In this document: positions 1-5,012 of the stretch, piece by piece
Numbering within the stretch: position 1 is the stretch's first letter
Layout of the letters: every line of letters begins with the position of its first letter
Assembly (NCBI GenBank): GCA_020846575.1
Contig: JADLDQ010000362.1
Location: 1 to 5,012, forward strand
Direction: 5' to 3'
Source of the DNA: Burkholderiales bacterium
GTDB taxonomy: Bacteria; Pseudomonadota; Gammaproteobacteria; Burkholderiales; SG8-39
DNA: 5,012 nucleotides
Notes under the pieces: model-generated
What the model saw: the letters and a program-made list of their open reading frames with translations, nothing else
Database searches by the model: none
What the model was told of the DNA's origin: nothing
Position numbers and translations under genes: made by a program

Positions 1-173
1 CGCTGCGGGTGTTCCCTCGCCTCGAGAAGGCCATGGCGAAGTATTTGCACTACGCGGACATGCCGCTGGTGTTCGCGGGCGGCGCGGGCGTGTTCCTGGG
101 CGCGGGTCCGCAGGACTACACCGTCAATGCGATCGGCGTCTTCTTCCAGTACACCCCGGGGCGCAGGCAATAG
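1..173 (+). CDS. C-terminal end of an unidentified protein, possibly an outer-membrane beta-barrel (partial)
   Basis: The reading frame starting at base 3 is open from the window edge to a TAG at 171-173 and gives 56 residues; the N-terminal part lies outside. The tail has two stretches rich in alternating small, aromatic and aliphatic residues (around MPLVFAGGAGVFLGAG and YTVNAIGVFFQY) joined by a short GPQD turn. That is the pattern expected of the last beta-hairpin of an outer-membrane barrel. A short basic tail (TPGRRQ) follows, and this is unusual because many barrels end directly on an aromatic residue. I do not recognise the family, so the barrel idea is inference from the residue pattern only. 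The gene runs toward the EamA remnant, which begins about 15-20 bp after its stop. Confidence 0.55.
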   Translation, partial: LRVFPRLEKAMAKYLHYADMPLVFAGGAGVFLGAGPQDYTVNAIGVFFQYTPGRRQ

Positions 174-189
174 CACACGGCGCCTGCCG

Positions 190-537
190 GACGCGGCGGG
201 CGGGCAAGGGCTCATCGCCTGCGCGCTCGCGCACCTGCCGTCGAACTTCGCCTCGGTCGGGCTGCTCCTGCAGCCGGTGATGGCCGCGGCCTTCGCCTGG
301 GTGCTGCTCGCCGAGCCCCTCGGCGCCCGGCAAGTCGCGGGCGGCCTGGTGGTGCTCGCCGGAATCGAGATGGCGCGGCGGGCGAGCGCCGCGCGCCGAG
401 GCGCACGCCGCGGCCCGCCTCGTCCGCGCTGCGCTGCCGGGGAAGATCGGGCTGCCGGCTCTTCGTTGGTGACCGTCACCGGCCCCCGAGGGCCTCGTAC
501 ACCGCCTCGATCATCGCGGCGCGCGTGGGCACCGTGA
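190..537 (+). pseudogene. EamA/DMT-family transporter, C-terminal remnant
   Basis: From about 199 to 390 this frame encodes the typical end of a ten-helix EamA (drug/metabolite transporter) protein. A GQGLIACALAHLP segment leads into a hydrophobic helix with LLLQPVMAAAFAWVLL, then an AEPLG loop, a last helix AGGLVVLAGI and a basic MARRAS end. Family members are about 290-300 residues; only the last 60-65 are here, covering roughly the last two helices. No start codon with a ribosome binding site precedes the homology, and another gene stops at 173, so the 5' portion appears deleted. After about 390 the frame continues with low-complexity arginine/alanine-rich sequence to a TGA at 535-537, running antisense over the end of the esterase gene. 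This suggests that the original stop was lost or frameshifted. The intact protein would be an inner-membrane exporter; this remnant is unlikely to work. A chimeric assembly junction is the alternative explanation. Confidence 0.7.
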
Positions 538-1654
538 CGTCCTCGTGAAAGCGGTTCATCGCGTAGGCAAAACCGACCCTGGCGTCGGGGTCTGCGAAGC
601 CGATCGCGCCGCCCGCGCCCTGGTGGCCGAAGGCGCGCGGGTTGGGACCCATCCACGCGTTGGGTTTCGTGTTCAGCACTACGCCCAGCGCCTGGTGGTA
701 GTGCCGGCCGAGGTAGCGCTCCTTGAGGTTGTGCTGCTCGGCGCTCATGCGGGCGATGACCTCGGGACTCATCAGCTTCACGCCCTCCAGCGTTCCGCCG
801 CGGGCGATGGCCCCGTACAGGCGCGCCACCGCGCGCGCGTTGCCGTGGCCGTTGGCGGAAGGGATCTCGGCTGCGCGCCAGCGGGGCGAATTGAAGTCCT
901 CGTCCGGTGAGAGCGGCTGCCAGAAGACGCCGTCCTTGCCCTTTGCCTCGCGGATGACGCTGCGCAGGTGGCAGGACGGCGGCATGTGGAACTCGGCGCA
1001 GCGCGCGATCTCCTCGGGCTTCAGGCCGATGTGGTAGTCCAGGCCGAGCGGCGCGCCGAATTCCCTGCGGAAGAATTCCCCGAGCGTCGCGCCGCTCACG
1101 CGCCGCACCAGCTCGGCGAGGAGGAAGCCCTGGGTGAGGACGTGATAGCCCGCGTCCTCGCCGGGTTTCCAGGCGCAGGGCTGCCTGGCGAGTGCGGCGG
1201 TGATGAGCGCCGCGTCGTACACCGAGCCGCGCGGCACCGGCTCGGTGATCACCGCCATGCCGGCGCGGTGATCCATGACGTGCCTGATCTTCAGGTCTTC
1301 TTTGCCCGATTGTGCGAACTCGGGCCAGTAGCGCGCCACCGGCGCGTCGATGTCGATGCGGCCGCGATCGGCGAGCATCCACACGCACAGGGCGCTCACC
1401 GCCTTGGACACCGACATCATGCAGACGATGGAATTCTCCTGCCACGGCCGCTCGAAGCCCGGATCGGCGTAGCCGCCCCAGAGATCGACCACCGGCTTGC
1501 CGTCCACGGTCACCGCAACGCAGGCGCCCAGTTCCAGGCCCCTGGCGAAGTTGTCGGTGAAGATATCGCGCACCGCCGCGAAGCGCGGCTCGATGCGGCC
1601 CGCGACCGCGTACCGCCGGCCTTCATGGGCGGCCGTCGCCTGTATCTCTTCCAT
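476..1654 (-). CDS. Serine hydrolase, family VIII esterase / beta-lactamase-like (class C fold)
   Basis: The 392-residue product has the usual length for EstB-like family VIII carboxylesterases and related class C beta-lactamase-fold hydrolases. The catalytic S-x-x-K motif is S81-V-S-K84, preceded by the typical DLWGGYAD strand region (57-64). The second-motif tyrosine is Y170 in a GYHVLTQGFLLAELVRRVSG context characteristic of this group. HRAG (129-132) matches the conserved H-x-AG turn. The C-terminal FGHQGAGG (342-349) followed by GFADPDARVGFAYAMN supplies the KTG-equivalent wall of the active site. I see no signal peptide, so it is probably cytoplasmic. Substrate is likely a short-chain ester or lactone; true beta-lactamase activity is not implied. 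The frame stays open upstream to 2095, but those residues are antisense/out-of-frame SDR sequence. The ATG at 1652-1654 is chosen because GGAGG lies 4 bp upstream and homology starts right after it. It follows the SDR gene by 44 bp and is probably co-transcribed. Confidence 0.93.
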   Translation of the reverse strand: MEEIQATAAHEGRRYAVAGRIEPRFAAVRDIFTDNFARGLELGACVAVTVDGKPVVDLWGGYADPGFERPWQENSIVCMMSVSKAVSALCVWMLADRGRIDIDAPVARYWPEFAQSGKEDLKIRHVMDHRAGMAVITEPVPRGSVYDAALITAALARQPCAWKPGEDAGYHVLTQGFLLAELVRRVSGATLGEFFRREFGAPLGLDYHIGLKPEEIARCAEFHMPPSCHLRSVIREAKGKDGVFWQPLSPDEDFNSPRWRAAEIPSANGHGNARAVARLYGAIARGGTLEGVKLMSPEVIARMSAEQHNLKERYLGRHYHQALGVVLNTKPNAWMGPNPRAFGHQGAGGAIGFADPDARVGFAYAMNRFHEDVTVPTRAAMIEAVYEALGGR

Positions 1655-1658
1655 GGAT

Positions 1659-1663
1659 CCTCC
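1659..1663 (-). promoter_or_regulatory. Ribosome binding site of the esterase gene
   Basis: The minus strand reads GGGGGAGGATCC just before ATG. The GGAGG core is 4 bp from the start codon, slightly closer than the usual 5-9 bp. It decides the start at 1654 over the in-frame upstream start near 2095. Confidence 0.7.
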
Positions 1664-1698
1664 CCCTCGCCTGCCGAGCGGCGCCCGGGTGCTGGCGC

Positions 1699-2502
1699 TC
1701 AGTTGCCGAAGAACACGCCGCCGTTGATGTGGATCACCTGCCCGGTCATGTAACGCCAGGCCGGACCGCACAGCGCCACCACCGCGCCGGCGATCTCGTC
1801 CACCGTGCCGCTGCGCCCGAGCGGGATGTTCTCGTGCTTGTAGAACGAGCGCAGCGTGCGGATGCGCTGCGGGTCGTCCTCCCCGTGGATCATCGAAGCG
1901 GGCGCGACGACGTTGACGGTGATGCCCATCGGCCCCAGGTCGTGGGCGAGCGCCCGGGTGAGGCCGAGCAGTCCCGATTTGGCGGTGACGGTGGCCACCG
2001 CGTTCTTCGCGCCCGTGTGCGCGGAGACGCCGCCGATGTTGACGATGGTGCCGCCGTCGCCCCTCGCCAGGTGCGGCGCCGCGGCGCGGCAGCACAGGAG
2101 CGTTCCATCCAGCGTGGTGCGCAACACGTCGCGCCAGACGTCCATGGTGATGGTCTCCAGGCTCGCGAGCTTTCTCACCGAGGCGTTGTTCACCAGGATG
2201 TCCAGTCGACCGAAGCGCTCGACGCAGGCCGCGACCATCGATTCGGCCGTGCCCGGCTCGCCCACGTCGCCCATGAAGGCGAGGGCGCGGCCGGCGCCGC
2301 AGATCGCCTCGATCTCGCGTGCCACCGCCTCGGCCTCGGCGCGCGCCTGGCGGCCGTTGCTCACCACCGAGGCGCCGGCGGCGGCGAGCTTTCCGGCGAT
2401 CACGCGACCGGTGCGGCGCGAGCTGCCGGTGACGATGGCGACGCGGCCGGTGAGGTCGGGGGCGCCGTGGTTTGGGGTCGTACGCTCGGGAACGGTGGTC
2501 AC
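1699..2502 (-). CDS. Short-chain dehydrogenase/reductase (SDR) family protein with degenerate catalytic tetrad
   Basis: The 267-residue product has the classical SDR layout. A Rossmann nucleotide loop TGSSRRTG (25-32) follows VAIVTG, an adenine-site GDV lies at 78-80, NNAS at 105-108 replaces NNAG, and the C-terminal VVALCGPAWRYMTGQVIHINGG is typical. R29 and R51 suggest NADP(H) rather than NAD. Aligned by spacing to FabG, the tetrad positions are T130 for Asn, G158 for Ser, T171 for Tyr, and K175, so only the lysine is kept. The middle glycine of TGxxxGxG is also Arg (R30). The fold is clear; oxidoreductase activity is doubtful or uses other residues. The frame has no ATG between the Rossmann motif and 2820. 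GTG at 2500-2502 is the only plausible start that leaves a normal N-terminus, but it lacks a Shine-Dalgarno sequence. It is first in a two-gene unit with the esterase and divergent from the Bug gene at 2730. Confidence 0.88.
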   Translation of the reverse strand: MTTVPERTTPNHGAPDLTGRVAIVTGSSRRTGRVIAGKLAAAGASVVSNGRQARAEAEAVAREIEAICGAGRALAFMGDVGEPGTAESMVAACVERFGRLDILVNNASVRKLASLETITMDVWRDVLRTTLDGTLLCCRAAAPHLARGDGGTIVNIGGVSAHTGAKNAVATVTAKSGLLGLTRALAHDLGPMGITVNVVAPASMIHGEDDPQRIRTLRSFYKHENIPLGRSGTVDEIAGAVVALCGPAWRYMTGQVIHINGGVFFGN

Positions 2503-2509
2503 GGCGTGT

Positions 2510-2560
2510 GATGGTGTGCGGGAAGCGATCGGGACAGAAGGTGTGCGGGAAGCGATCGGG
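2510..2560. repeat. Two-copy direct repeat, 27-bp period, upstream of the SDR gene
   Basis: Bases 2513-2533 and 2540-2560 are identical over 21 bp. Extending three bases leftward gives 23 of 24 matches (2510-2533 against 2537-2560), with 27 bp between copies. Each copy contains the palindrome CGATCG within GGGAAGCGATCGGG. Read in the SDR frame the unit is nine codons, so the duplication keeps that frame open. It lies 8-58 bp upstream of the GTG start, where a repressor operator or a 5' leader element could sit. A simple replication-slippage duplication is equally possible. Confidence 0.8.
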
Positions 2561-2574
2561 GCGGGAGGCGCCGA

Positions 2575-2580
2575 ATTGTA
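2575..2580 (-). promoter_or_regulatory. Candidate -10 element for the SDR-esterase unit
   Basis: The minus strand reads TACAAT, one mismatch from TATAAT, in otherwise GC-rich DNA about 73 bp upstream of the GTG start. No convincing -35 hexamer stands 16-18 bp further upstream. If used, transcription would begin near 2568 and the 27-bp repeats would lie in the start of the leader. Confidence 0.35.
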
Positions 2581-2691
2581 GCGCGTGCGCAATGTCGGCC
2601 TGCGCGAGCCCCGAGGCGCAGTGCCGCGCGCTTCACGAAGCTCTTGCGCCGCCCGTGACCTTCCAAGGCGAACCACCCCGAGCCACGCGGC

Positions 2692-2697
2692 TATACT
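2692..2697 (+). promoter_or_regulatory. Candidate -10 element for the Bug gene at 2730
   Basis: TATACT within GGCTATACTCTCG is a good sigma-70 -10 match in a GC-rich setting, and would give a start of transcription near 2703-2704 and a leader of about 26 nt. The sequence 16-18 bp upstream is a poor -35 match, so an activator or a weak promoter is possible. Confidence 0.45.
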
Positions 2698-2717
2698 CTC
2701 GAACGCAACGGGGAACC

Positions 2718-2724
2718 GAGGAGG
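2718..2724 (+). promoter_or_regulatory. Ribosome binding site of the Bug gene
   Basis: GAGGAGG stands 5 bp before the ATG at 2730-2732 and is a near-perfect Shine-Dalgarno sequence. It favours this ATG over the second in-frame ATG two codons later (2736), and excludes any start further upstream in the same open frame. Confidence 0.75.
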
Positions 2725-2729
2725 CAGCC

Positions 2730-3704
2730 ATGCGAATGTCCCGCCGGCGATTCCTGAGCATTGCGGGCGGCGCGGCGCTCGCGAGCGCGCCGCAACCGGG
2801 GCGCGCGCAGGCCTATCCATCGCGGCCGATCACGCTGGAGGTCTTCGTGCCGCCCGGCGGCTCCCCCGACATCGTCGGGCGCGTCATCGCCCAGGCGCTG
2901 TCGCCGAGACTCGGCCAACCGATCGTGATCGATAACCGGCCGGGCGCCGGCGGCAATCTCGCCCTTCAAGCGGTCGCGCGGGCGCCGGCGAATGGCCACA
3001 CGCTTCTGTTGATTGCAACCCCGCACGCGGTCAATGCAACGCTCTACGAAAAGCAGGACATCGCCCTCCTGAAGGATATCGCGCCGGTGGCCAGCATCAA
3101 CCACGATGCGTTTGCGATGCTGGTCAATCCCTCGAGCGCGGCCAGGACGGTCGCCGAGTTCGTCGCTCTTGCCAAGGCCAAACCGGGCAAGCTCAATATG
3201 GCTTCGAGCGGCGCCGGAAACCTGAGCCATCTCGCCGGCGAATTGTTCCGGATGATGACCGGAATCGAGGTGGTGCACGTGCCCTATCGCGGGGCGCCCG
3301 CGGCCAACACGTCGCTGATGACCGGCGAGACGCAGCTGCTGTTCAACGCGCTGCCCTCGGTGTTGCCGCTGATCAAGAGCGGCAAGCTGCGCGCGCTCGC
3401 TGTGACGACGGCCCGGCGCGTGAAATCCCTGCCGGACATTGCCTGCGTTGCGGAGACGGTTCCGGAATACGCGGTGACGGGATGGCTGGGCATCGGCGCC
3501 CCAAAGGGGACCCCGCCCGAGGTCGTCGAGCGGCTCAACAACGAGACCAATTCCGTGCTCGCGGATCCCGCGGTGCTGGCGCGGCTCGCGAGCCTCGGCA
3601 GCGAACCGTTCACTGGCACGCCCGCCGACTTCGGCGCTTTCCTCGCAAAGGAAACCGAGAAATGGGCCAAGGTGGTCAGGTTCGCAGGCCTCAAGCCGGA
3701 TTGA
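2730..3704 (+). CDS. Bug/TctC-family tripartite tricarboxylate transporter substrate-binding protein, Tat-type signal
   Basis: The 324-residue product is of normal Bug length. It begins with a twin-arginine-type signal: S4-R-R-R-F-L9, a hydrophobic stretch IAGGAALASA, then cleavage probably after AQA28, leaving YPSRPI as the mature start. Family landmarks follow in order: PPGGSPDIVGR (41-51), NRPGAGGNLA (69-78), the mid-protein KPGKLNMASSGAGNLSHLAGELF region (151-173), VPYRGAPAA (184-192), the GKLRALAVT strand (218-226), GWLGIGAPKGTPPEVVERLN (251-270) and the terminal KWAKVVRFAGLKP. Bug proteins are periplasmic Venus-flytrap binders, usually of carboxylates such as tricarboxylates, dicarboxylates or aromatic acids; the ligand cannot be predicted here. 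No TctA/TctB genes are adjacent, as is common for orphan Bug genes. The gene diverges from the SDR-esterase unit and converges with a second Bug gene. Confidence 0.95.
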   Translation: MRMSRRRFLSIAGGAALASAPQPGRAQAYPSRPITLEVFVPPGGSPDIVGRVIAQALSPRLGQPIVIDNRPGAGGNLALQAVARAPANGHTLLLIATPHAVNATLYEKQDIALLKDIAPVASINHDAFAMLVNPSSAARTVAEFVALAKAKPGKLNMASSGAGNLSHLAGELFRMMTGIEVVHVPYRGAPAANTSLMTGETQLLFNALPSVLPLIKSGKLRALAVTTARRVKSLPDIACVAETVPEYAVTGWLGIGAPKGTPPEVVERLNNETNSVLADPAVLARLASLGSEPFTGTPADFGAFLAKETEKWAKVVRFAGLKPD

Positions 3705-3903
3705 TGGAAACCAGACCGGCGGCGGCTGGCGGGGCCTGAGCGCAGTCCTGCAACAAGTGCCGGCGTTCGGCGCGCCATTGCTCACGGCCAGCGGCAAAGG
3801 GGCGATGACCGCCGCCGGCTCGATCTCGAAGCTGGCGCTACTGTCCAGGCACTGGACGCGGCGCAGCGCCGGGGTGGCGCTGCACCCGCCGGTGCGCTAC
3901 GCG

Positions 3904-3923
3904 GCGCCGGTTCGAGCCGGCGC
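3904..3923. terminator. GC-rich hairpin, possible weak terminator of the convergent genes
   Basis: GCGCCGG (3904-3910) and CCGGCGC (3917-3923) are perfect complements around TTCGAG, and a U-G pair can extend the stem to eight on the plus strand with a TCGA loop. It lies about 200 bp after the plus-strand Bug stop and 85 bp after the minus-strand one. There is no T-tract after it on either strand, so a classical intrinsic terminator is not supported. Confidence 0.3.
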
Positions 3924-3953
3924 GCGAGCGCCGCGCGAGCGCCGCACGAGCGC
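3921..3953. repeat. 11-bp tandem repeat, three units
   Basis: The unit CGCGCGAGCGC occurs at 3921-3931 and 3932-3942 exactly, and as CGCACGAGCGC at 3943-3953 with one mismatch. It adjoins the hairpin arm in the convergent spacer. Likely a simple low-complexity expansion. Confidence 0.7.
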
Positions 3954-4008
3954 CTCGATGCGGTCGAGGCGCATGGCGATGGACGGCTCCAGGGGCTCGC
4001 TCGCGCGC

Positions 4009-5007
4009 TCAATCCAGACGCGCGCCGATGGCGCGGATGATGCGACCCCAGGCTTCGTGATCGCTGCGCACGATCGCCTGGAACTCGGCCGCGCTCGTTC
4101 CGGTCATCTCCAGTCCCAGCGGCTCGAACTTCGCGCGCACCTCGGGGTGCCGGATCGCCGCCACCAGCGCGGCATTGAGCCGGCCGAGCACCTCCGGCGG
4201 CAGGCCCGCGGGCGCGAAGAATCCCATCCAACCGGTGATCTCGAGCGCCGGAAAGCCGAGTTCAGTTGCGGTCTTCACATCGGGCAGCGCGGCGAAGCGG
4301 GACTTGCCGGTCACCGCGAGCGCTTTCAGACGTCCGGCCCGGATGTGACTGATGGCAGTCGCCGGAGATTCGAACAGCACGCGCACGAAGCCGGCCAGCA
4401 GGTCGCGGGTCGCATCGGCCGAGCCTTTGTAGGGGACATGCTCCAGCCGCGCGCCGTAATCGAGCTTCAGCATCTCGATGTAAAGGTGGCTGTTGGTGCC
4501 GGGCCCGGGCGACGCCGCGGGCAGCGGGCCCTGCACCTTGCTGGCTTCGACCAGTTCGCGAAGATCGCGGGCGGCGACCGACGGGTGGGCCACCAGGATG
4601 GTGCCCCCACGGTATACCTGGGTCACCGGCGTGAAGTCCTTGAACGGATCGTAGGGCGGCTTCGCCAACATGTGCGGCACTTGCGTGTGCGTGGTGTTGA
4701 TCGTCAGCATCAGGGTATGCCCGTCCGCACTCGCCCGCGCGACTGCCAGGGCGGCCGGGACGCTGGCGCCGCCGGGCCTGCTCTCCACGATCATGACCGT
4801 ATTGCCCAGCGGCGCGCCGAGGTGCGCTCCGAGAGCACGCGCAAAGATGTCCGCAGGTCCGCCCGGCGGCGACGGAATGACGATGCGGATGGGCTTTCCT
4901 GGCACCGGAAAGGCCTGCGGCGCCTGCGCCAGCGCAGCCCCGCCAAGCAGCAGCGCGCCGCCGAAGAGCACCGGCAGCAGTTTCAAGGATCCGATCGCAG
5001 CCGGCAT
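4009..5007 (-). CDS. Bug/TctC-family tripartite tricarboxylate transporter substrate-binding protein, Sec-type signal
   Basis: The 332-residue product starts with a Sec-like signal: one lysine (K9), a hydrophobic core LLPVLFGGALLLGGAALA, and probable cleavage after AQA29. The mature part shows Bug landmarks: KPIRIVIPSPPGGPADIFAR (38-57), ESRPGGASV (75-83), YDPFKDFTPVTQV (119-131), a PGPGTNSHLYIEMLK segment (167-181), HVPYKGSADATRDLLAG (190-206), GRLKALAVTGKSR (225-237), PDVKTATELGFPALEITGW (242-260) and a C-terminal EAWGRIIRAIGARLD. It should be a periplasmic carboxylate-binding protein of unknown ligand. It differs clearly from the plus-strand Bug protein in signal type and in its mid-region, so it is a distant paralogue rather than a recent duplicate. 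The ATG at 5005-5007 is only five bases from the window edge, so its ribosome binding site is not visible and a start further upstream cannot be excluded. Confidence 0.93.
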   Translation of the reverse strand: MPAAIGSLKLLPVLFGGALLLGGAALAQAPQAFPVPGKPIRIVIPSPPGGPADIFARALGAHLGAPLGNTVMIVESRPGGASVPAALAVARASADGHTLMLTINTTHTQVPHMLAKPPYDPFKDFTPVTQVYRGGTILVAHPSVAARDLRELVEASKVQGPLPAASPGPGTNSHLYIEMLKLDYGARLEHVPYKGSADATRDLLAGFVRVLFESPATAISHIRAGRLKALAVTGKSRFAALPDVKTATELGFPALEITGWMGFFAPAGLPPEVLGRLNAALVAAIRHPEVRAKFEPLGLEMTGTSAAEFQAIVRSDHEAWGRIIRAIGARLD

Positions 5008-5012
5008 GAGGC

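Larger units (their letters stand above)
2503..2729. promoter_or_regulatory. Divergent intergenic control region between the SDR gene and the Bug gene
   Basis: These 227 bp separate two outward-reading genes and hold candidate promoters for both, a perfect 21-bp direct repeat with 27-bp period near the SDR start, and a strong ribosome binding site before the Bug gene. I find no coding sequence here with recognisable homology. Reading frames that cross it are extensions of frames antisense to, or upstream of, the flanking genes. A shared regulator acting on both directions is plausible, but no regulator gene lies in the window. Confidence 0.6.
3705..4008. other. Non-coding spacer between two convergent Bug genes
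   Basis: About 300 bp of GC-rich sequence lie between the two stop codons. I tested the frames on both strands and found only short or low-complexity arginine/alanine-rich translations without family features or ribosome binding sites. A hairpin and a three-unit 11-bp tandem repeat are the only structures noted. No T-rich run typical of a Rho-independent terminator is seen on either strand. Confidence 0.6.

Noticed and set aside
481..494. Short hairpin GGCCC-CCGA-GGGCC at the end of the esterase gene as a terminator.
   Set aside because: The stem is only five pairs, lies within coding sequence and has no T-run after it.
1655..2095. N-terminal extension of the esterase by 147 residues to a start at 2095.
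   Set aside because: The extra residues are an out-of-frame reading of the SDR gene, rich in Arg, Gly and His, and the internal ATG at 1654 has a good ribosome binding site and begins the family homology.
968..2511. Two long plus-strand open frames (968-1753 and 1729-2511) opposite the esterase and SDR genes.
   Set aside because: Both are antisense shadows with His/Arg/Ala-rich translations, and the minus-strand genes have complete family motifs.
2510..2560. CRISPR-like or larger tandem array.
   Set aside because: Only two copies, separated by 6 bp, with no spacer-sized unique segments and no cas genes.
2503..2820. Extension of the SDR frame upstream to an ATG at 2820.
   Set aside because: It would run antisense through the Bug gene start and both candidate promoters, and the added sequence is low-complexity Arg/Pro/Ala with no homology.
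3704..3739. Small frame METRPAAAGGA starting in a TGATG overlap with the Bug stop.
   Set aside because: Eleven residues, no homology; the stop/start overlap is easily a chance event.
2691..3797. Long open frame of 368 codons on the minus strand across the Bug gene.
   Set aside because: It is the antisense shadow of a clear Bug gene in GC-rich DNA; its translation is His/Arg/Gly-rich and matches no family I know.
3897..3974. A 25-codon minus-strand frame (MRLDRIEALVRR...) after the second Bug gene; open further upstream, out of frame with that gene, it reads like a protein tail.
   Set aside because: It is too short, has no ribosome binding site of its own, and its upstream part overlaps the certain Bug C-terminus in another frame. 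A relic of a deleted gene is possible but unsupported.

Overview
The window is GC-rich (visually well above 60% G+C) chromosomal DNA, very probably from a betaproteobacterium of the order Burkholderiales. The main reason is two separate genes for Bug-type periplasmic solute-binding proteins of the tripartite tricarboxylate transporter (TTT/TctC) superfamily, which is greatly expanded in that order. A family VIII (beta-lactamase-like) esterase and an SDR gene in a catabolic-looking cluster fit the same picture. I see no rRNA, tRNA, CRISPR array, insertion sequence or phage gene.

Layout: (1) 1-173, plus strand: the last 56 codons of an unidentified gene whose end resembles the closing beta-hairpin of an outer-membrane barrel. 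(2) About 190-537, plus strand: the C-terminal piece of an EamA/DMT drug/metabolite exporter without its first eight or so helices, probably a deletion remnant. (3) 476-1654 and 1699-2502, minus strand: a two-gene unit, SDR first and serine hydrolase/esterase second, separated by 44 bp. (4) 2503-2729: a divergent control region with a 27-bp-period direct repeat and candidate -10 elements for both directions. (5) 2730-3704, plus strand: a Bug protein with a twin-arginine-type signal peptide. (6) 3705-4008: a spacer between convergent genes, with a hairpin and an 11-bp tandem repeat but no credible gene. (7) 4009-5007, minus strand: a second, divergent Bug protein with a Sec-type signal peptide, whose start lies at the window edge.

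A reasonable inference is a small catabolic/uptake locus. Bug proteins would capture a carboxylate in the periplasm, the hydrolase would cleave an ester or lactone, and the SDR would act on a carbonyl or hydroxyl intermediate. The substrate cannot be read from the sequence, and no TctA/TctB membrane subunits are present, so both Bug proteins are orphans here.

The most unusual feature is the SDR. It keeps the fold and cofactor-binding landmarks but, of the classical Asn-Ser-Tyr-Lys tetrad, only the Lys remains. Apart from this and the 27-bp repeat the window looks ordinary; I found no convincing new multi-gene system.
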